A DNA stretch of 24,334 nt from Clostridia bacterium (lineage in GTDB: Bacteria; Bacillota; Sulfobacillia; SLMV01), in NCBI GenBank assembly GCA_007136565.1, contig SLGS01000045.1, positions 1-24,334 on the forward strand, given 5' to 3'. Position numbers and translations under genes: made by a program. Below the pieces are notes generated by a model that did no database searches, was not told the origin of the DNA, and saw only the letters and a list, made by a program, of their open reading frames with translations. Positions 1-6,523 of this stretch are shown here, piece after piece (within the stretch, counting starts at the first letter, position 1; every line of letters starts with the position of its first letter).

Positions 1-339
1 GGCATATTGCCCAGGCATATTCGCTTGGTCACGGCGCTGAAACCCGGGATCATATCCTATCGACCGGCGGGTACCGACCCCGCTAGTCCCAAGGAGATGG
101 TGGCCGTCGGCGGTGGCTTCGCCGAGGTAGCCAACGATGTGATCACCGTATTGGCCGATACCGCGGAGTACGCCGAGCACGTCGACGTCGAGCGTGCGCG
201 AGAGGCCCTGCGCCGGGCGGAGGAGAGATTGAACTCCGGCGAAGAGGACATCGACTCGGTGCGGGCCAGGGCCGCCCTGGAACGGGCGGTCGCCCGGCTC
301 CGGGCCGCGGGCGAGGATGAAACCAGGGGCGATGACTGA
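1..339 (+). CDS. atpC: F1Fo ATP synthase epsilon subunit (5' partial)
   Basis: C-terminal part of the epsilon subunit, the rotor component that couples the gamma stalk to F1 and can inhibit ATP hydrolysis. The reading frame is open from base 1 (in-frame Gly-Ile before the TTG at 7), so the true start lies upstream and TTG 7 should not be taken as one. Visible family signatures are the beta-sandwich segment LVTALKPG, the AVGGGFAEV turn and VTVLADTAEY-like ITVLADTAEY, followed by the two-helix C-terminal domain with RAREALRRAEERL and a second Ala/Arg-rich helix. The last 12 residues are acidic. The missing part is roughly the first 25-30 residues by comparison with the usual 130-140 residue length. 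It ends an atp operon: a canonical terminator follows 10 bases after the stop codon. Confidence 0.93.
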   Translation, partial: GILPRHIRLVTALKPGIISYRPAGTDPASPKEMVAVGGGFAEVANDVITVLADTAEYAEHVDVERAREALRRAEERLNSGEEDIDSVRARAALERAVARLRAAGEDETRGDD

Positions 340-349
340 TGAAGATCCT

Positions 350-379
350 ACCGGGGCCGCAGGCTGGCCCCGGTGTTTT
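350..379 (+). terminator. Rho-independent terminator after atpC
   Basis: Perfect 9-bp stem ACCGGGGCC (350-358) / GGCCCCGGT (366-374) with a 7-base loop, followed by GTTTT. It sits directly behind the atpC stop codon and before the riboswitch-led flagellar unit, so it separates the two transcription units. Confidence 0.85.
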
Positions 380-476
380 CGAGCCCGCTCGTCCGCGGTG
401 GGAAGGTACCCCGGTCGAGGTGTCGAAGTAATGGGTTCGCGCGCATCCGATTGCGCATAACATATCCGATTTAGCG

Positions 477-567
477 GAGAATACCCGAAAGGGCAAACCC
501 ATCGCGAGGTGGGGACGCAAAGCCGAGGATCCCAAGGGGACGGCCCGGCCGCCGAAGGTTTTTTTGG
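477..567 (+). promoter_or_regulatory. Cyclic di-GMP-I (GEMM-I) riboswitch aptamer
   Basis: The conserved core of the class I c-di-GMP aptamer is present: GGGCAAACC at 491-499, a stem CCATC/GGTGG closed by the GNRA tetraloop GCGA, then GGGACGCAAAGCC, and a second hairpin ending in GCCGA near 551-555. The tetraloop is the element that docks into its receptor in this class. A P1 helix can form between the bases before the core (AATACC, with one mismatch) and GGTTTT at 557-562. It lies in the leader of the flhO/flhP-like genes, a known target class for this riboswitch. Exact ends are approximate. No convincing promoter was found upstream. Confidence 0.85.
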
Positions 568-577
568 TTTACCATCT

Positions 578-604
578 CGCCTTCCCTAAGGGGGGGCGCT
601 TTTT
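578..604 (+). terminator. Terminator hairpin of the c-di-GMP riboswitch expression platform
   Basis: Stem CGCCTTCCC (578-586) / GGGGGGGCG (590-598) with a TAA loop and two G-U pairs, followed by CTTTTT. GAAGG at 554-558, part of the aptamer's 3' edge, is complementary to CCTTC at 580-584 in the 5' arm of this stem and could act as an antiterminator. Ligand-stabilised aptamer would then free the terminator, predicting an OFF switch. This logic is inferred from pairing only. Confidence 0.7.
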
Positions 605-654
605 GTTCCGGGCACGGGTATTCCGCCGACCACCGGCGAGGGGTGAACATCGAG

Positions 655-1440
655 ATGTTGAGGGGAATCTATAGTTCGGCTTCGGGTATGATAGCCGGAG
701 CCCACGCGCAAAGGGTTGTCGGGAATAACCTGTCCAATGTGAATACGCCCGGGTATCGCGCCGGGGCCACGTACCTGTCCCCGTTCGCTCGGGCCTTCCT
801 GGCCAGGACCGGTACGAGCATCTCGGGGCCGGCTCCCATGGCCGGTAACGCCACTCCCCTGGGTGATGTGAGCCTTGGGACCCGCGTCGCCGAGGTGAGC
901 GATAGCGATGAACCCGGCAGGTTGCAGAGTACGGGTAGAGCGACAGACATGGCGATAGACGGTGAGGGCTACTTCGCGGTGACCACCACCGAGGGGGTCG
1001 CCCTGACGCGGGCCGGAAACTTTCGGATTGACGAGGATGGGCAACTGGTGGATCGAGCGGGTCATACCGTGATGGGTGTGGGCGGCGATCCCGTGTTCGT
1101 CGGTTCCGAGGCTTTCTCTGTGGACGCGAGGGGAAGGGTTAGCGTCGAGGGCGAGATAACCGCTCAACTGGCCCTGGTTCGACTCCCCGCGGATTCAACG
1201 CTGGAGAGGGGTTACGACGGCCTCGTTCGTCCGAGGGACTTGGACGCCGCAGCGCTGCTCGAGGCTCCCTGGGAAGGGTCCGAGGTGGTGCAGGGTGTAC
1301 TGGAGCTTTCCAACGTGGATCTGGTCCGGGAGATGACGAAGATGATGACGACCTTTCGCGCGTACGGTTCCAACCACTCGGCCCTGAAGATACAGGATGA
1401 AGCGCTGGGAGATTTGATCCGCGTTATAGAGAACTTGTAG
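655..1440 (+). CDS. flgF: Flagellar rod/hook protein, FlgF/FlhO type
   Basis: Axial protein of the flagellar basal body rod or hook (FlgF/FlgG/FlhO superfamily), exported by the flagellar type III apparatus and assembled outside the membrane. The N-terminus MLRGIYSSASGM followed by NNLSNVNTPGYRAG is the classic heterologous helix plus signature loop of this family, and the C-terminus VQGVLELSNVDLVREMTKMM is the matching C-terminal helix (SNVDLV.EMT). Length is 261 residues, normal for the family. ATG 655 is preferred to GTG 643 because family members begin at this methionine and AGGGGTG sits 10 bases before it. It is the first gene behind the c-di-GMP riboswitch, with a near-identical partner 20 bases downstream. 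In Bacillus subtilis the equivalents are flhO and flhP, also followed by fabZ. FlgF versus FlgG identity cannot be settled by eye. Confidence 0.88.
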   Translation: MLRGIYSSASGMIAGAHAQRVVGNNLSNVNTPGYRAGATYLSPFARAFLARTGTSISGPAPMAGNATPLGDVSLGTRVAEVSDSDEPGRLQSTGRATDMAIDGEGYFAVTTTEGVALTRAGNFRIDEDGQLVDRAGHTVMGVGGDPVFVGSEAFSVDARGRVSVEGEITAQLALVRLPADSTLERGYDGLVRPRDLDAAALLEAPWEGSEVVQGVLELSNVDLVREMTKMMTTFRAYGSNHSALKIQDEALGDLIRVIENL

Positions 1441-1460
1441 TTCGGTCTGGAGGTTAGAAG

Positions 1461-2294
1461 ATGTTTGGACAAATGCGGACCTCCGCATTGGGGATGATGG
1501 CCGGGCAGACCATGCTGGATGTGACATCGCACAATGTCGCCAACGTCAACACCGCCGGCTATCGGGCCGGTCGAACGGATTTCGCGGAGCTGGCCTACGC
1601 GGGACTACACGAGGTGGACGGTGGAGCCCCGCGCAGGGGTGCGGCGCCGGTGGGCGTAGAGAGCGCACCCGTGGAATTCCCCCGGGGGCACGGGGTGGGG
1701 AACGAGCGGGTGGTCCTCTCGGAGAAATCCGGTGCCCTGCAGTCCACGGGTGTTCCCACGGATCTCGCCGTCGCGGGCGCGGGGTATTTTCCGCTGGTGG
1801 ATTTCGAGGGTAATCCGGCGGGATATACGCGGGACGGATCCTTCCGAAAGGACGCTTCCGGGCACTTGGTACACGTTTCCGGTGGATTCCTGGCCGACGA
1901 GTCCGGGGAGGCCTTGCGTCTAGCGGAAGACCGGGGGCCCAGTACCCTGGGCATTGCCCCCGACGGCCGCGTGACCTCCATCGAACCGGACGGGACCGAG
2001 GAGGAACTGGGTCGGTTGGTCTTGACCGTTCCCCGGGCGGGTCAACGGCTCGTAGCCGGGGGTGGTAATACCTACTACATGGTGGGCGACGACGGAGTCT
2101 TCGGCCCCGGCGACCGGCTTTCCCCGGGAGAGGAAGCGGGTGAGATACGCCAGGGTTTCCTGGAGGGTTCCAACGCCGACCTCGCCGAGGAGATGACCCG
2201 CCTCATAATGGCCCAGCGGGCCTTCGGACTCAACGCGCGTTCACTTCAGACCGCCGACCAGATGTTCGAAATGGCGAATCACCTCGGCCGCTAG
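1461..2294 (+). CDS. flgG: Flagellar rod/hook protein, FlgG/FlhP type
   Basis: Second paralogue of the rod/hook axial family, 277 residues. It starts MFGQMRTSALGMMAG, continues HNVANVNTAGYRAG, and ends with EGSNADLAEEMTRLIMAQR plus the helix AFGLNARSLQTADQM, all diagnostic N- and C-terminal helices of FlgG-like proteins. The middle holds the glycine-rich beta domain with the conserved LQSTGVPTDLAVAGAGYF and YTRDGSFRKDASG segments. A clear TGGAGGT ribosome site ends 6 bases before ATG 1461. It is cotranscribed with the preceding gene. The TAG stop lies in the loop of a perfect 10-bp hairpin. Probable role: distal rod or rod-hook connection, under c-di-GMP control through the leader riboswitch. 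Confidence 0.88.
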   Translation: MFGQMRTSALGMMAGQTMLDVTSHNVANVNTAGYRAGRTDFAELAYAGLHEVDGGAPRRGAAPVGVESAPVEFPRGHGVGNERVVLSEKSGALQSTGVPTDLAVAGAGYFPLVDFEGNPAGYTRDGSFRKDASGHLVHVSGGFLADESGEALRLAEDRGPSTLGIAPDGRVTSIEPDGTEEELGRLVLTVPRAGQRLVAGGGNTYYMVGDDGVFGPGDRLSPGEEAGEIRQGFLEGSNADLAEEMTRLIMAQRAFGLNARSLQTADQMFEMANHLGR

Positions 2295-2309
2295 TTCCCG
2301 CGGCCGAGG
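2282..2309 (+). terminator. Perfect GC-rich hairpin across the flgG/flhP-like stop codon
   Basis: CCTCGGCCGC (2282-2291), loop TAGTTCCC (2292-2299) containing the stop codon, GCGGCCGAGG (2300-2309). Ten perfect pairs but no T-tract follows. It may end the transcript in a non-canonical way or protect its 3' end. Similar stop-in-loop hairpins occur near 19396 and 20641. Confidence 0.5.
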
Positions 2310-2316
2310 AAAGCCG

Positions 2317-2347
2317 ACCTCCGGGGTAGAATAGTCTACGCGGAGGT
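2317..2347 (+). promoter_or_regulatory. Inverted repeat covering a -10-like box and the fabZ Shine-Dalgarno
   Basis: ACCTCCG (2317-2323) pairs with CGGAGGT (2341-2347), and GTAGA (2326-2330) with TCTAC (2335-2339) around an ATAG loop, with only a small GG/G internal loop. The outer arm contains the fabZ ribosome-binding site GGAGGT. The box TAGAAT at 2327-2332 resembles a sigma-A -10 but no good -35 is visible. It could be an RNA switch masking translation, or a DNA operator. Confidence 0.45.
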
Positions 2348-2356
2348 GTTATCAAC

Positions 2357-2809
2357 GTGACCGATGCAAATCTTCCCGATCTACCCATCCGCCGGGATCG
2401 CATCGCGGATTATCTCCCGCACCGCGATCCATTCCTCTTCGTCGACGAGGTGACGGAGCTGCTGCCGGGGAACCTCATTTCAGGCTACCTGGACGTAACC
2501 GGCGAGGAGCATTTATTGGCGGGTCACTTCCCGGGCCGCCCGATTTGGCCCGGCGTCTTGACCCTGGAGGCGATGGCGCAGCTTTGGGGCGTGTGTGAGG
2601 CGCTGGCGAATCCTTCCGGCCAGGGCGTCGGGGTTTTCGCCGCCGTGGATCGGGTCAAGTTCAGGCGGATGGTAGTTCCGGGAGATCGCCTGGAGATGAC
2701 GGTAAGGCTCGATCGTCGCCGCGGTCCCTATGTCCGGGTGATGGCCGAGGCCCGCGTGAACGGAGAATCGGCGGCGGAGGGCGTACTGTCCTTCGGTGTG
2801 GCGCCATGA
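2357..2809 (+). CDS. fabZ: 3-hydroxyacyl-[acyl-carrier-protein] dehydratase FabZ
   Basis: Cytosolic hot-dog-fold enzyme of type II fatty acid synthesis that dehydrates 3-hydroxyacyl-ACP to trans-2-enoyl-ACP. The 150-residue protein shows LPHRDPFLFVDEV, the catalytic histidine in GHFPGRP (His57) and the catalytic glutamate in LTLEAMAQ (Glu71), each where the family has it. GTG 2357 is chosen because GGAGGTG lies 8 bases upstream and the next residues match family N-termini. Its position behind the flhO/flhP pair reproduces the Bacillus order flhO-flhP-ywpB(fabZ). The stop codon overlaps the next start by ATGA, so the acetyltransferase is translationally coupled. The ribosome site can be masked by the hairpin at 2317-2347. 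Confidence 0.93.
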   Translation: MTDANLPDLPIRRDRIADYLPHRDPFLFVDEVTELLPGNLISGYLDVTGEEHLLAGHFPGRPIWPGVLTLEAMAQLWGVCEALANPSGQGVGVFAAVDRVKFRRMVVPGDRLEMTVRLDRRRGPYVRVMAEARVNGESAAEGVLSFGVAP

Positions 2810-3327
2810 GACCCCGGGATGCGAGAATTCGCCCCCTGGGTTCCGGGGATGCGGCGGACCTCTACCGGGTGAGATTGGCGCCCCGGGTCATGGAGGGCAC
2901 GCTGGGGCTACCCACCCTGACCCCGGACAGATGGCGCAGGGAAGTCGAGGCAATGCTTCAGAACCCGGACAATCACTGCCTGGTGGCCGATATCGACGGC
3001 GAGGTCGTCGGGGCGGTGAATCTCGATGTGGGTAGGGGCCGAAAATCCCACAGTGCGACCCTGGGAATCATGGTGAGGGATGACTTCGCGGGGAGGGGCC
3101 TGGGTTCGAGGCTGCTCGACGAGATGATATCCGCGGCGGACGACTGGCTCGCCATCTCCCGGATCGAACTCGAGGTTTTCGCCGACCACGGCGCGGTGGT
3201 GGGCCTCTACGAATCGCGGGGTTTCGCCCGCGAAGGGCTCAAGCGTCGTGCGGCTTTTCGCGGCGGCGAATACCGGGACGTATTGGTCATGGCCAGGCTC
3301 TTGCCCGATAAGAGCCCATCCGGGTGA
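2806..3327 (+). CDS. GNAT N-acetyltransferase, YhhY/AaaT-like
   Basis: Acetyl-CoA-dependent N-acetyltransferase of the GNAT fold, 173 residues. The acetyl-CoA pyrophosphate loop is RDDFAGRGLGSRLLD (about residues 91-105), followed by the segment WLAISRIELEVFADHGAVVGLYESRGF that forms the second half of the fold. The pattern of VADIDGEVVGAVNLDV, SH.A.LGI.V, the DDWL..RIEL.VF stretch and GGEYRDVLVMAR closely follows Escherichia coli YhhY (AaaT), reported to acetylate some free amino acids. The substrate here is not known. It overlaps fabZ by four bases (ATGA), so the two are made from one mRNA, but no functional tie to fatty acid synthesis is evident. Confidence 0.83.
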   Translation: MRPRDARIRPLGSGDAADLYRVRLAPRVMEGTLGLPTLTPDRWRREVEAMLQNPDNHCLVADIDGEVVGAVNLDVGRGRKSHSATLGIMVRDDFAGRGLGSRLLDEMISAADDWLAISRIELEVFADHGAVVGLYESRGFAREGLKRRAAFRGGEYRDVLVMARLLPDKSPSG

Positions 3328-3334
3328 ATCGCGG

Positions 3335-3352
3335 ACCTTTGGGCAAGGTTTT
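3335..3352 (+). terminator. Weak terminator candidate after the acetyltransferase
   Basis: ACCTT (3335-3339) / AAGGT (3345-3349) with loop TGGGC, followed by TTT. CTTGCCC just upstream can also pair with GGGCAAG. It is short and weak, but its place between the acetyltransferase and the metK promoter is right for a terminator. Confidence 0.3.
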
Positions 3353-3372
3353 GCGTGGATAACCGCGGCGGA

Positions 3373-3401
3373 TTGACCCCGGCCCCGCGGCGTGCTAAAC
3401 T
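3373..3401 (+). promoter_or_regulatory. Sigma-A promoter of metK
   Basis: TTGACC (3373-3378), exactly 17 bases, then TAAACT (3396-3401) with an extended TGC before the -10 box. Transcription would start near 3408, about 17 bases before the SAM-I aptamer. Confidence 0.75.
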
Positions 3402-3424
3402 TCTGGCCACAATGTGAAAATCAT

Positions 3425-3535
3425 TCTTATCTAGAGCCGGTTAGGGCACTGGCCCCGCGATCCGGCAGCAACCGGCCGTCCGGCGGCACGGTGCTAAGCC
3501 CAGCAGAGGAGGAGCGGCTCCTCTGAAGGATGAGA
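3425..3535 (+). promoter_or_regulatory. SAM-I (S-box) riboswitch
   Basis: The P1 helix forms between TCTTATC (3425-3431) and GATGAGA (3529-3535). Inside are the S-box landmarks TATCTAGAG, GGGCACTGGCCC, GGCAGCAACC, GGTGCTAAGCCC and GAAGGATGAG. P4 is the AGAGGAG/CTCCTCT hairpin. The aptamer binds S-adenosylmethionine, the product of the MetK enzyme encoded next, giving feedback control. Confidence 0.95.
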
Positions 3536-3547
3536 CACACCTTCTTC

Positions 3548-3595
3548 CCCTCCTCCCTCGTCGACGACGTAGATCCACATCGAGGTAACGGAGGG
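3548..3595 (+). promoter_or_regulatory. SAM-I expression platform: possible Shine-Dalgarno sequestering hairpin
   Basis: CCCTCC (3548-3553) can pair with GGAGGG (3590-3595), which is the metK ribosome-binding site, and CCTCG (3556-3560) with CGAGG (3581-3585). The stem is followed by ATTTT, so it could act by blocking translation, by termination, or both. This is inferred from complementarity. Confidence 0.5.
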
Positions 3596-3601
3596 ATTTT
3601 C

Positions 3602-4834
3602 TTGAGCAGAAGACGACGGTATACTTCGGAATCCGTGGCCGAGGGCCATCCGGACAAGGTGGCGGACCAGATTTCCGACGCCGTGCTCGATGCTGTACTG
3701 GCGGGCGATCCCGCGGCGCGGGTGGCCTGCGAGACACTGGTGACCACGGGCCTGGTACTGATAACCGGGGAGATTTCCACCGAGACTTACGTTGACATGC
3801 CCGCAACGGTGAGGGAAACGGTCCGCGACATCGGCTACACCCGCGCCAAGTTCGGGTTCGACGCCGACACCTGCGCCGTCCTGACTTCCATAGATGAGCA
3901 ATCCCCGGATATCGCCCGCGGCGTAACGGGTGCGGGATCCGCGGAGCGGGATGCCATGGGTGCCGGGGACCAGGGCATCATGTACGGGTACGCTTCCTGC
4001 GAGACTCCCGAGATGATGCCGCTACCCATAGCCCTGGCCCATAGGCTGGTGCGACGGTTGAGCGTCTGCCGCCGAGAGGAGATAATTCCGGCCCTTCGAC
4101 CCGACGGCAAGTCCCAGTGCACCGTGGAGTACGATGAGAGGGGTCGCCCCGATTTCCTCTCGGCCGTGGTGTTGTCGGCCCAGCATGATGCCGGCGCCTC
4201 CATGGATGACCTGCGCGAGGAGATTAGAGAACACGTCATCTCCGCGGTGGTGCCCCCCCAATTGCTGGACGAACGAACCCAATACTACATCAACCCCACG
4301 GGTCGCTTCGTGGTCGGAGGCCCCCAGGCGGACGCCGGGATAACGGGGCGCAAGATCGTCGTGGACACCTACGGCGGTCGCGCTCATCATGGCGGCGGTT
4401 GTTTCTCGGGGAAGGATCCGACCAAGGTGGATCGATCCGCCTCTTACGCGGCAAGGTACGCGGCGAAGAACGTTGTCGCGTCCGGCCTGGCCCGCGAATG
4501 CGAGGTCGAGGTCGCCTACGCCATCGGGGTGGCACACCCCGTATCATTGCGAGTGGATGCCTTTGGCACCGAGGTGATTCCCGAGGAAAGAATCGAGCAA
4601 TTGATCTCGGAGTTCTTCGATTTTCGTCCCGCGGCCATCATCGAGGAACTGGACTTGCGGCGACCCATCTATCGCCCGACGGCGGCCTTCGGACACTTCG
4701 GTCGCACCGACCTCGACCTGAGCTGGGAGAGTACCGACAGGGCGGAGGCGCTCCGGGAGGCCGCCGGGCTCCGGGGACCGTTGCCCGAGCCCGCTTTCAC
4801 CTGGCCCGCCGAGGCGGGATCCAGCGATTCCTGA
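3602..4834 (+). CDS. metK: S-adenosylmethionine synthetase
   Basis: Cytosolic enzyme making S-adenosylmethionine from methionine and ATP, releasing phosphate and pyrophosphate. The 410-residue protein carries GHPDK (residues 15-19), DEQSPDIA for methionine binding, GAGDQGIMYGYA, and the phosphate-binding loop GGGCFSGKDPTKVDRSASYA. The start is TTG 3602: GGAGGG lies 6 bases upstream, and from here the sequence begins SRRRRYTSESVAEGHPDK as in other MetK proteins. The frame is open further upstream to 3530, but that part lies within the riboswitch. In the phosphate loop the usual Ala of GGGAFSGKDP is Cys here. It is a single-gene unit with its own promoter and SAM-I riboswitch. Confidence 0.97.
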   Translation: MSRRRRYTSESVAEGHPDKVADQISDAVLDAVLAGDPAARVACETLVTTGLVLITGEISTETYVDMPATVRETVRDIGYTRAKFGFDADTCAVLTSIDEQSPDIARGVTGAGSAERDAMGAGDQGIMYGYASCETPEMMPLPIALAHRLVRRLSVCRREEIIPALRPDGKSQCTVEYDERGRPDFLSAVVLSAQHDAGASMDDLREEIREHVISAVVPPQLLDERTQYYINPTGRFVVGGPQADAGITGRKIVVDTYGGRAHHGGGCFSGKDPTKVDRSASYAARYAAKNVVASGLARECEVEVAYAIGVAHPVSLRVDAFGTEVIPEERIEQLISEFFDFRPAAIIEELDLRRPIYRPTAAFGHFGRTDLDLSWESTDRAEALREAAGLRGPLPEPAFTWPAEAGSSDS

Positions 4835-4889
4835 GGGCCCCGGGGTTCGACGTCGAAAGACGAAGGGTTCCCTGTCCGTGGGGTTATGC

Positions 4890-5453
4890 ATGCTTGTCCG
4901 CTTCCGGGAGTGGCTAAGCGAAACCATCTTCCCCGGTCGCTGCGTCGCCTGTCATCGGAGCCTCGAGCTCTTCCCCGGCGACGAGTATGCCTGCCCGACC
5001 TGTCGGTTGATACTATCCAACCCCGGGGGATCCTTCTACCCCGGGGCCTCGGCCGCGGGCACCGTCGCGACGCCGCCGCACGCCGACCACCGGGGATTCG
5101 CCGAGATCGTCGCCTTCCCCACGCCCTCGCGCGAACGCGATATCGTCCTCTCGGCTTCATCCCGCGCGCACCCGCGGGCGCAGTTGCTCGGGGCGAAGAC
5201 CCTGGCATCCAATCTTCGGCTGGCGCGGATCCGGGTCAGAAGCTTGACCCCGCTGTCTCCCGGTGCGGACCCGGGCGTCGCTGAGTACCTGGCCGCCGAC
5301 CTGGACGTTCCCCTCGTGGGGGATCCCGAAGGGCTAACACCCACACTGCTTTTCGCCGATACAATAGATGATCGGGTGCGCGACCGGGCTGCTCGAAGGA
5401 TGGATCATATCCGCGACTCGGCCATCCTACTGGGCGGATTGGTACGATATTAA
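4890..5453 (+). CDS. ComF-like zinc-finger protein lacking the phosphoribosyltransferase signature
   Basis: About 187 residues. The N-terminus (FPGRCVACHRSL, then YACPTCR) is the two-CxxC zinc-binding module that begins ComF/ComFC proteins. The expected ComF phosphoribosyltransferase domain is not recognisable: there is no RGFNQ segment and no acidic DDVxTTGxT loop. Instead there is a segment with LLGAKTLASNLRLARIRV and PGVAEYLAADLDVPLVG that looks like alternating strands and helices of unknown type. The gene lies directly upstream of flgM, the place held by comFC and yvyF in Bacillus, so it is probably a divergent or reduced descendant of that neighbourhood. GTG 4878 is an alternative start (GAAGGG 10 bases upstream); ATG 4890 has GGGGT close upstream. 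Function is unknown. Confidence 0.6.
   Translation: MLVRFREWLSETIFPGRCVACHRSLELFPGDEYACPTCRLILSNPGGSFYPGASAAGTVATPPHADHRGFAEIVAFPTPSRERDIVLSASSRAHPRAQLLGAKTLASNLRLARIRVRSLTPLSPGADPGVAEYLAADLDVPLVGDPEGLTPTLLFADTIDDRVRDRAARRMDHIRDSAILLGGLVRY
5335..5362 (+). promoter_or_regulatory. Sigma-28-like promoter candidate inside the comF-like gene
   Basis: TAAC (5335-5338), 16 bases, GCCGATAC (5355-5362). The -10 part matches the flagellar sigma consensus GCCGATAT in seven of eight positions, but the site is about 264 bases before flgM and inside a coding region. Confidence 0.3.
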
Positions 5454-5548
5454 CCTAGATCAGGATTTTTGTGGACTTATATGTATCTCAAACCGCCGAG
5501 GTTGTCGCTGAGGGTCACAAGTAGCCCCAGGGGAGTTGACATTCGACT

Positions 5549-5575
5549 TAAGGTTGAGGGTTGCCGTGACGATAG
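5549..5575 (+). promoter_or_regulatory. Sigma-28-like promoter of the flgM operon
   Basis: TAAG (5549-5552), 15 bases, GACGATAG (5568-5575). It resembles the flagellar sigma factor consensus (TAAA, about 15 bases, GCCGATAT) and shares ACGATAGA with the candidate before flagellin. It lies about 50 bases upstream of the flgM start. Confidence 0.45.
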
Positions 5576-5625
5576 AAGGAGTAAGTACCCCGATGTGTCG
5601 ACGAAGCGGGGAGGAGGAGATCGGC

Positions 5626-5964
5626 ATGATGATATCCCAGCAGCAATTGCTCGCGGTGATCAGGGCTCGCTCGGAGCCGGCCGGGAGCGTGGAGCGCACC
5701 GGCGAAGCCCGGGGCGTCGAAGCCAAGGGCGTTCCCGGGGCTGGATCCGCGGACGGTATTAGCCTTTCGGACCGGGCGCGGGACGTGGTTAAGATCACCA
5801 GGGCCCTCGAAGAGGTGCCCGAGATCAGGGAAGATCTCGTCGCGGACATAAAGGAGCGCATAGAGGCGGGAACCTACGATATCTCGGCCGAAGACGTGGC
5901 GGAGAAGATCATGGGCAGGGCCCTGATTGACGAGGTCCTCGGACGCGATGGGCCGTCCCGATGA
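5626..5964 (+). CDS. flgM: Anti-sigma-28 factor FlgM
   Basis: Cytoplasmic inhibitor of the flagellar sigma factor; it is exported through the completed hook, which frees the sigma factor for late genes. The 112-residue protein has the family layout: a loose, Gly/Ala-rich first half and a helical sigma-binding C-terminus with ISLSDRARDVVKITRALEE, VPEIREDLVADIKERIEAG, then TYDISAEDVAEKIMGRALID. ATG 5626 is chosen for the strong GGAGGAGGA 7 bases upstream; the frame is open back past the candidate promoter but has no ribosome site there. Its stop overlaps the flgN start (ATGA). It begins the late-flagellar operon. Confidence 0.9.
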   Translation: MMISQQQLLAVIRARSEPAGSVERTGEARGVEAKGVPGAGSADGISLSDRARDVVKITRALEEVPEIREDLVADIKERIEAGTYDISAEDVAEKIMGRALIDEVLGRDGPSR

Positions 5965-6494
5965 GTGGTGTCGAGGCGACGGGCGGCTCCGGCCAAGGGG
6001 TCCGGGAAAAGGTCGAGGTTATCGTCGAAATCCTCGAGGAGCACTGCGGCTCTTACGAGGACCTAAATGGCCTGCTGGAGGCACAAGAAGAGTTCCTCCA
6101 GGAGAACGACCTGGATGGTCTGAGACGGGTTCTCGCCGCCCAGGACGAGATCCTGGCGCGGGTCGCCACGAGCGAACAACGTCGTCACAGCGCGCATCTT
6201 CACCTGGTCGAAATGTCCGGAGGGCGTCACCGGGATCTTCGGGACATCATCGCCCATTTCGATTTGCCCGGGGAAATGGCCTCGCGAGCGGGACGCGCCG
6301 AGGCTCGCCTTCGCGATCTCACTTCGGATATTCGCCAGTTGAACGAATCCAACGGGCGGCTCGTCGAGCAGGCCCTCCACTACGTGAACTACTCCCTGGA
6401 GGCCATCCGGGAGCTGGCCCTGGATGCGGGTACCTACCGAGACGGAGATCGCGGGAACGGTCCCCCCTCCATGTTGATGGACAAGAGAGTTTGA
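5961..6494 (+). CDS. flgN: Flagellar export chaperone FlgN
   Basis: Cytoplasmic chaperone that holds the hook-filament junction proteins FlgK and FlgL before export. The 177-residue protein is mostly helical. It has an N-terminal helix with LLEAQEEFLQENDLDGL and a C-terminal amphipathic stretch LNESNGRLVEQALHYVNYSL that resembles the FlgN pattern of N..L..Q.L.Y....L. It overlaps flgM by four bases and is followed by flgK, its expected client, 29 bases downstream. The final residues are Gly/Pro-rich and probably disordered. The identification rests on position plus these helix patterns. Confidence 0.82.
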   Translation: MSGVEATGGSGQGVREKVEVIVEILEEHCGSYEDLNGLLEAQEEFLQENDLDGLRRVLAAQDEILARVATSEQRRHSAHLHLVEMSGGRHRDLRDIIAHFDLPGEMASRAGRAEARLRDLTSDIRQLNESNGRLVEQALHYVNYSLEAIRELALDAGTYRDGDRGNGPPSMLMDKRV

Positions 6495-6523
6495 GCTAAC
6501 GAAACGCGGGGGAGGCAGTCGGT

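Noticed and set aside
7..9. TTG as the atpC start
   Set aside because: The frame is open to the window edge and the family normally has about 25-30 more residues upstream.
4846..4857. Palindrome TTCGACGTCGAA between metK and the comF-like gene
   Set aside because: A 12-base perfect palindrome, but isolated, without promoter context; could be chance in GC-rich DNA.
5536..5541. TTGACA as a sigma-A -35 box upstream of flgM
   Set aside because: No -10-like hexamer at 16-18 bases (GGTTGC at 17). The nearby sigma-28-like site explains the region better.
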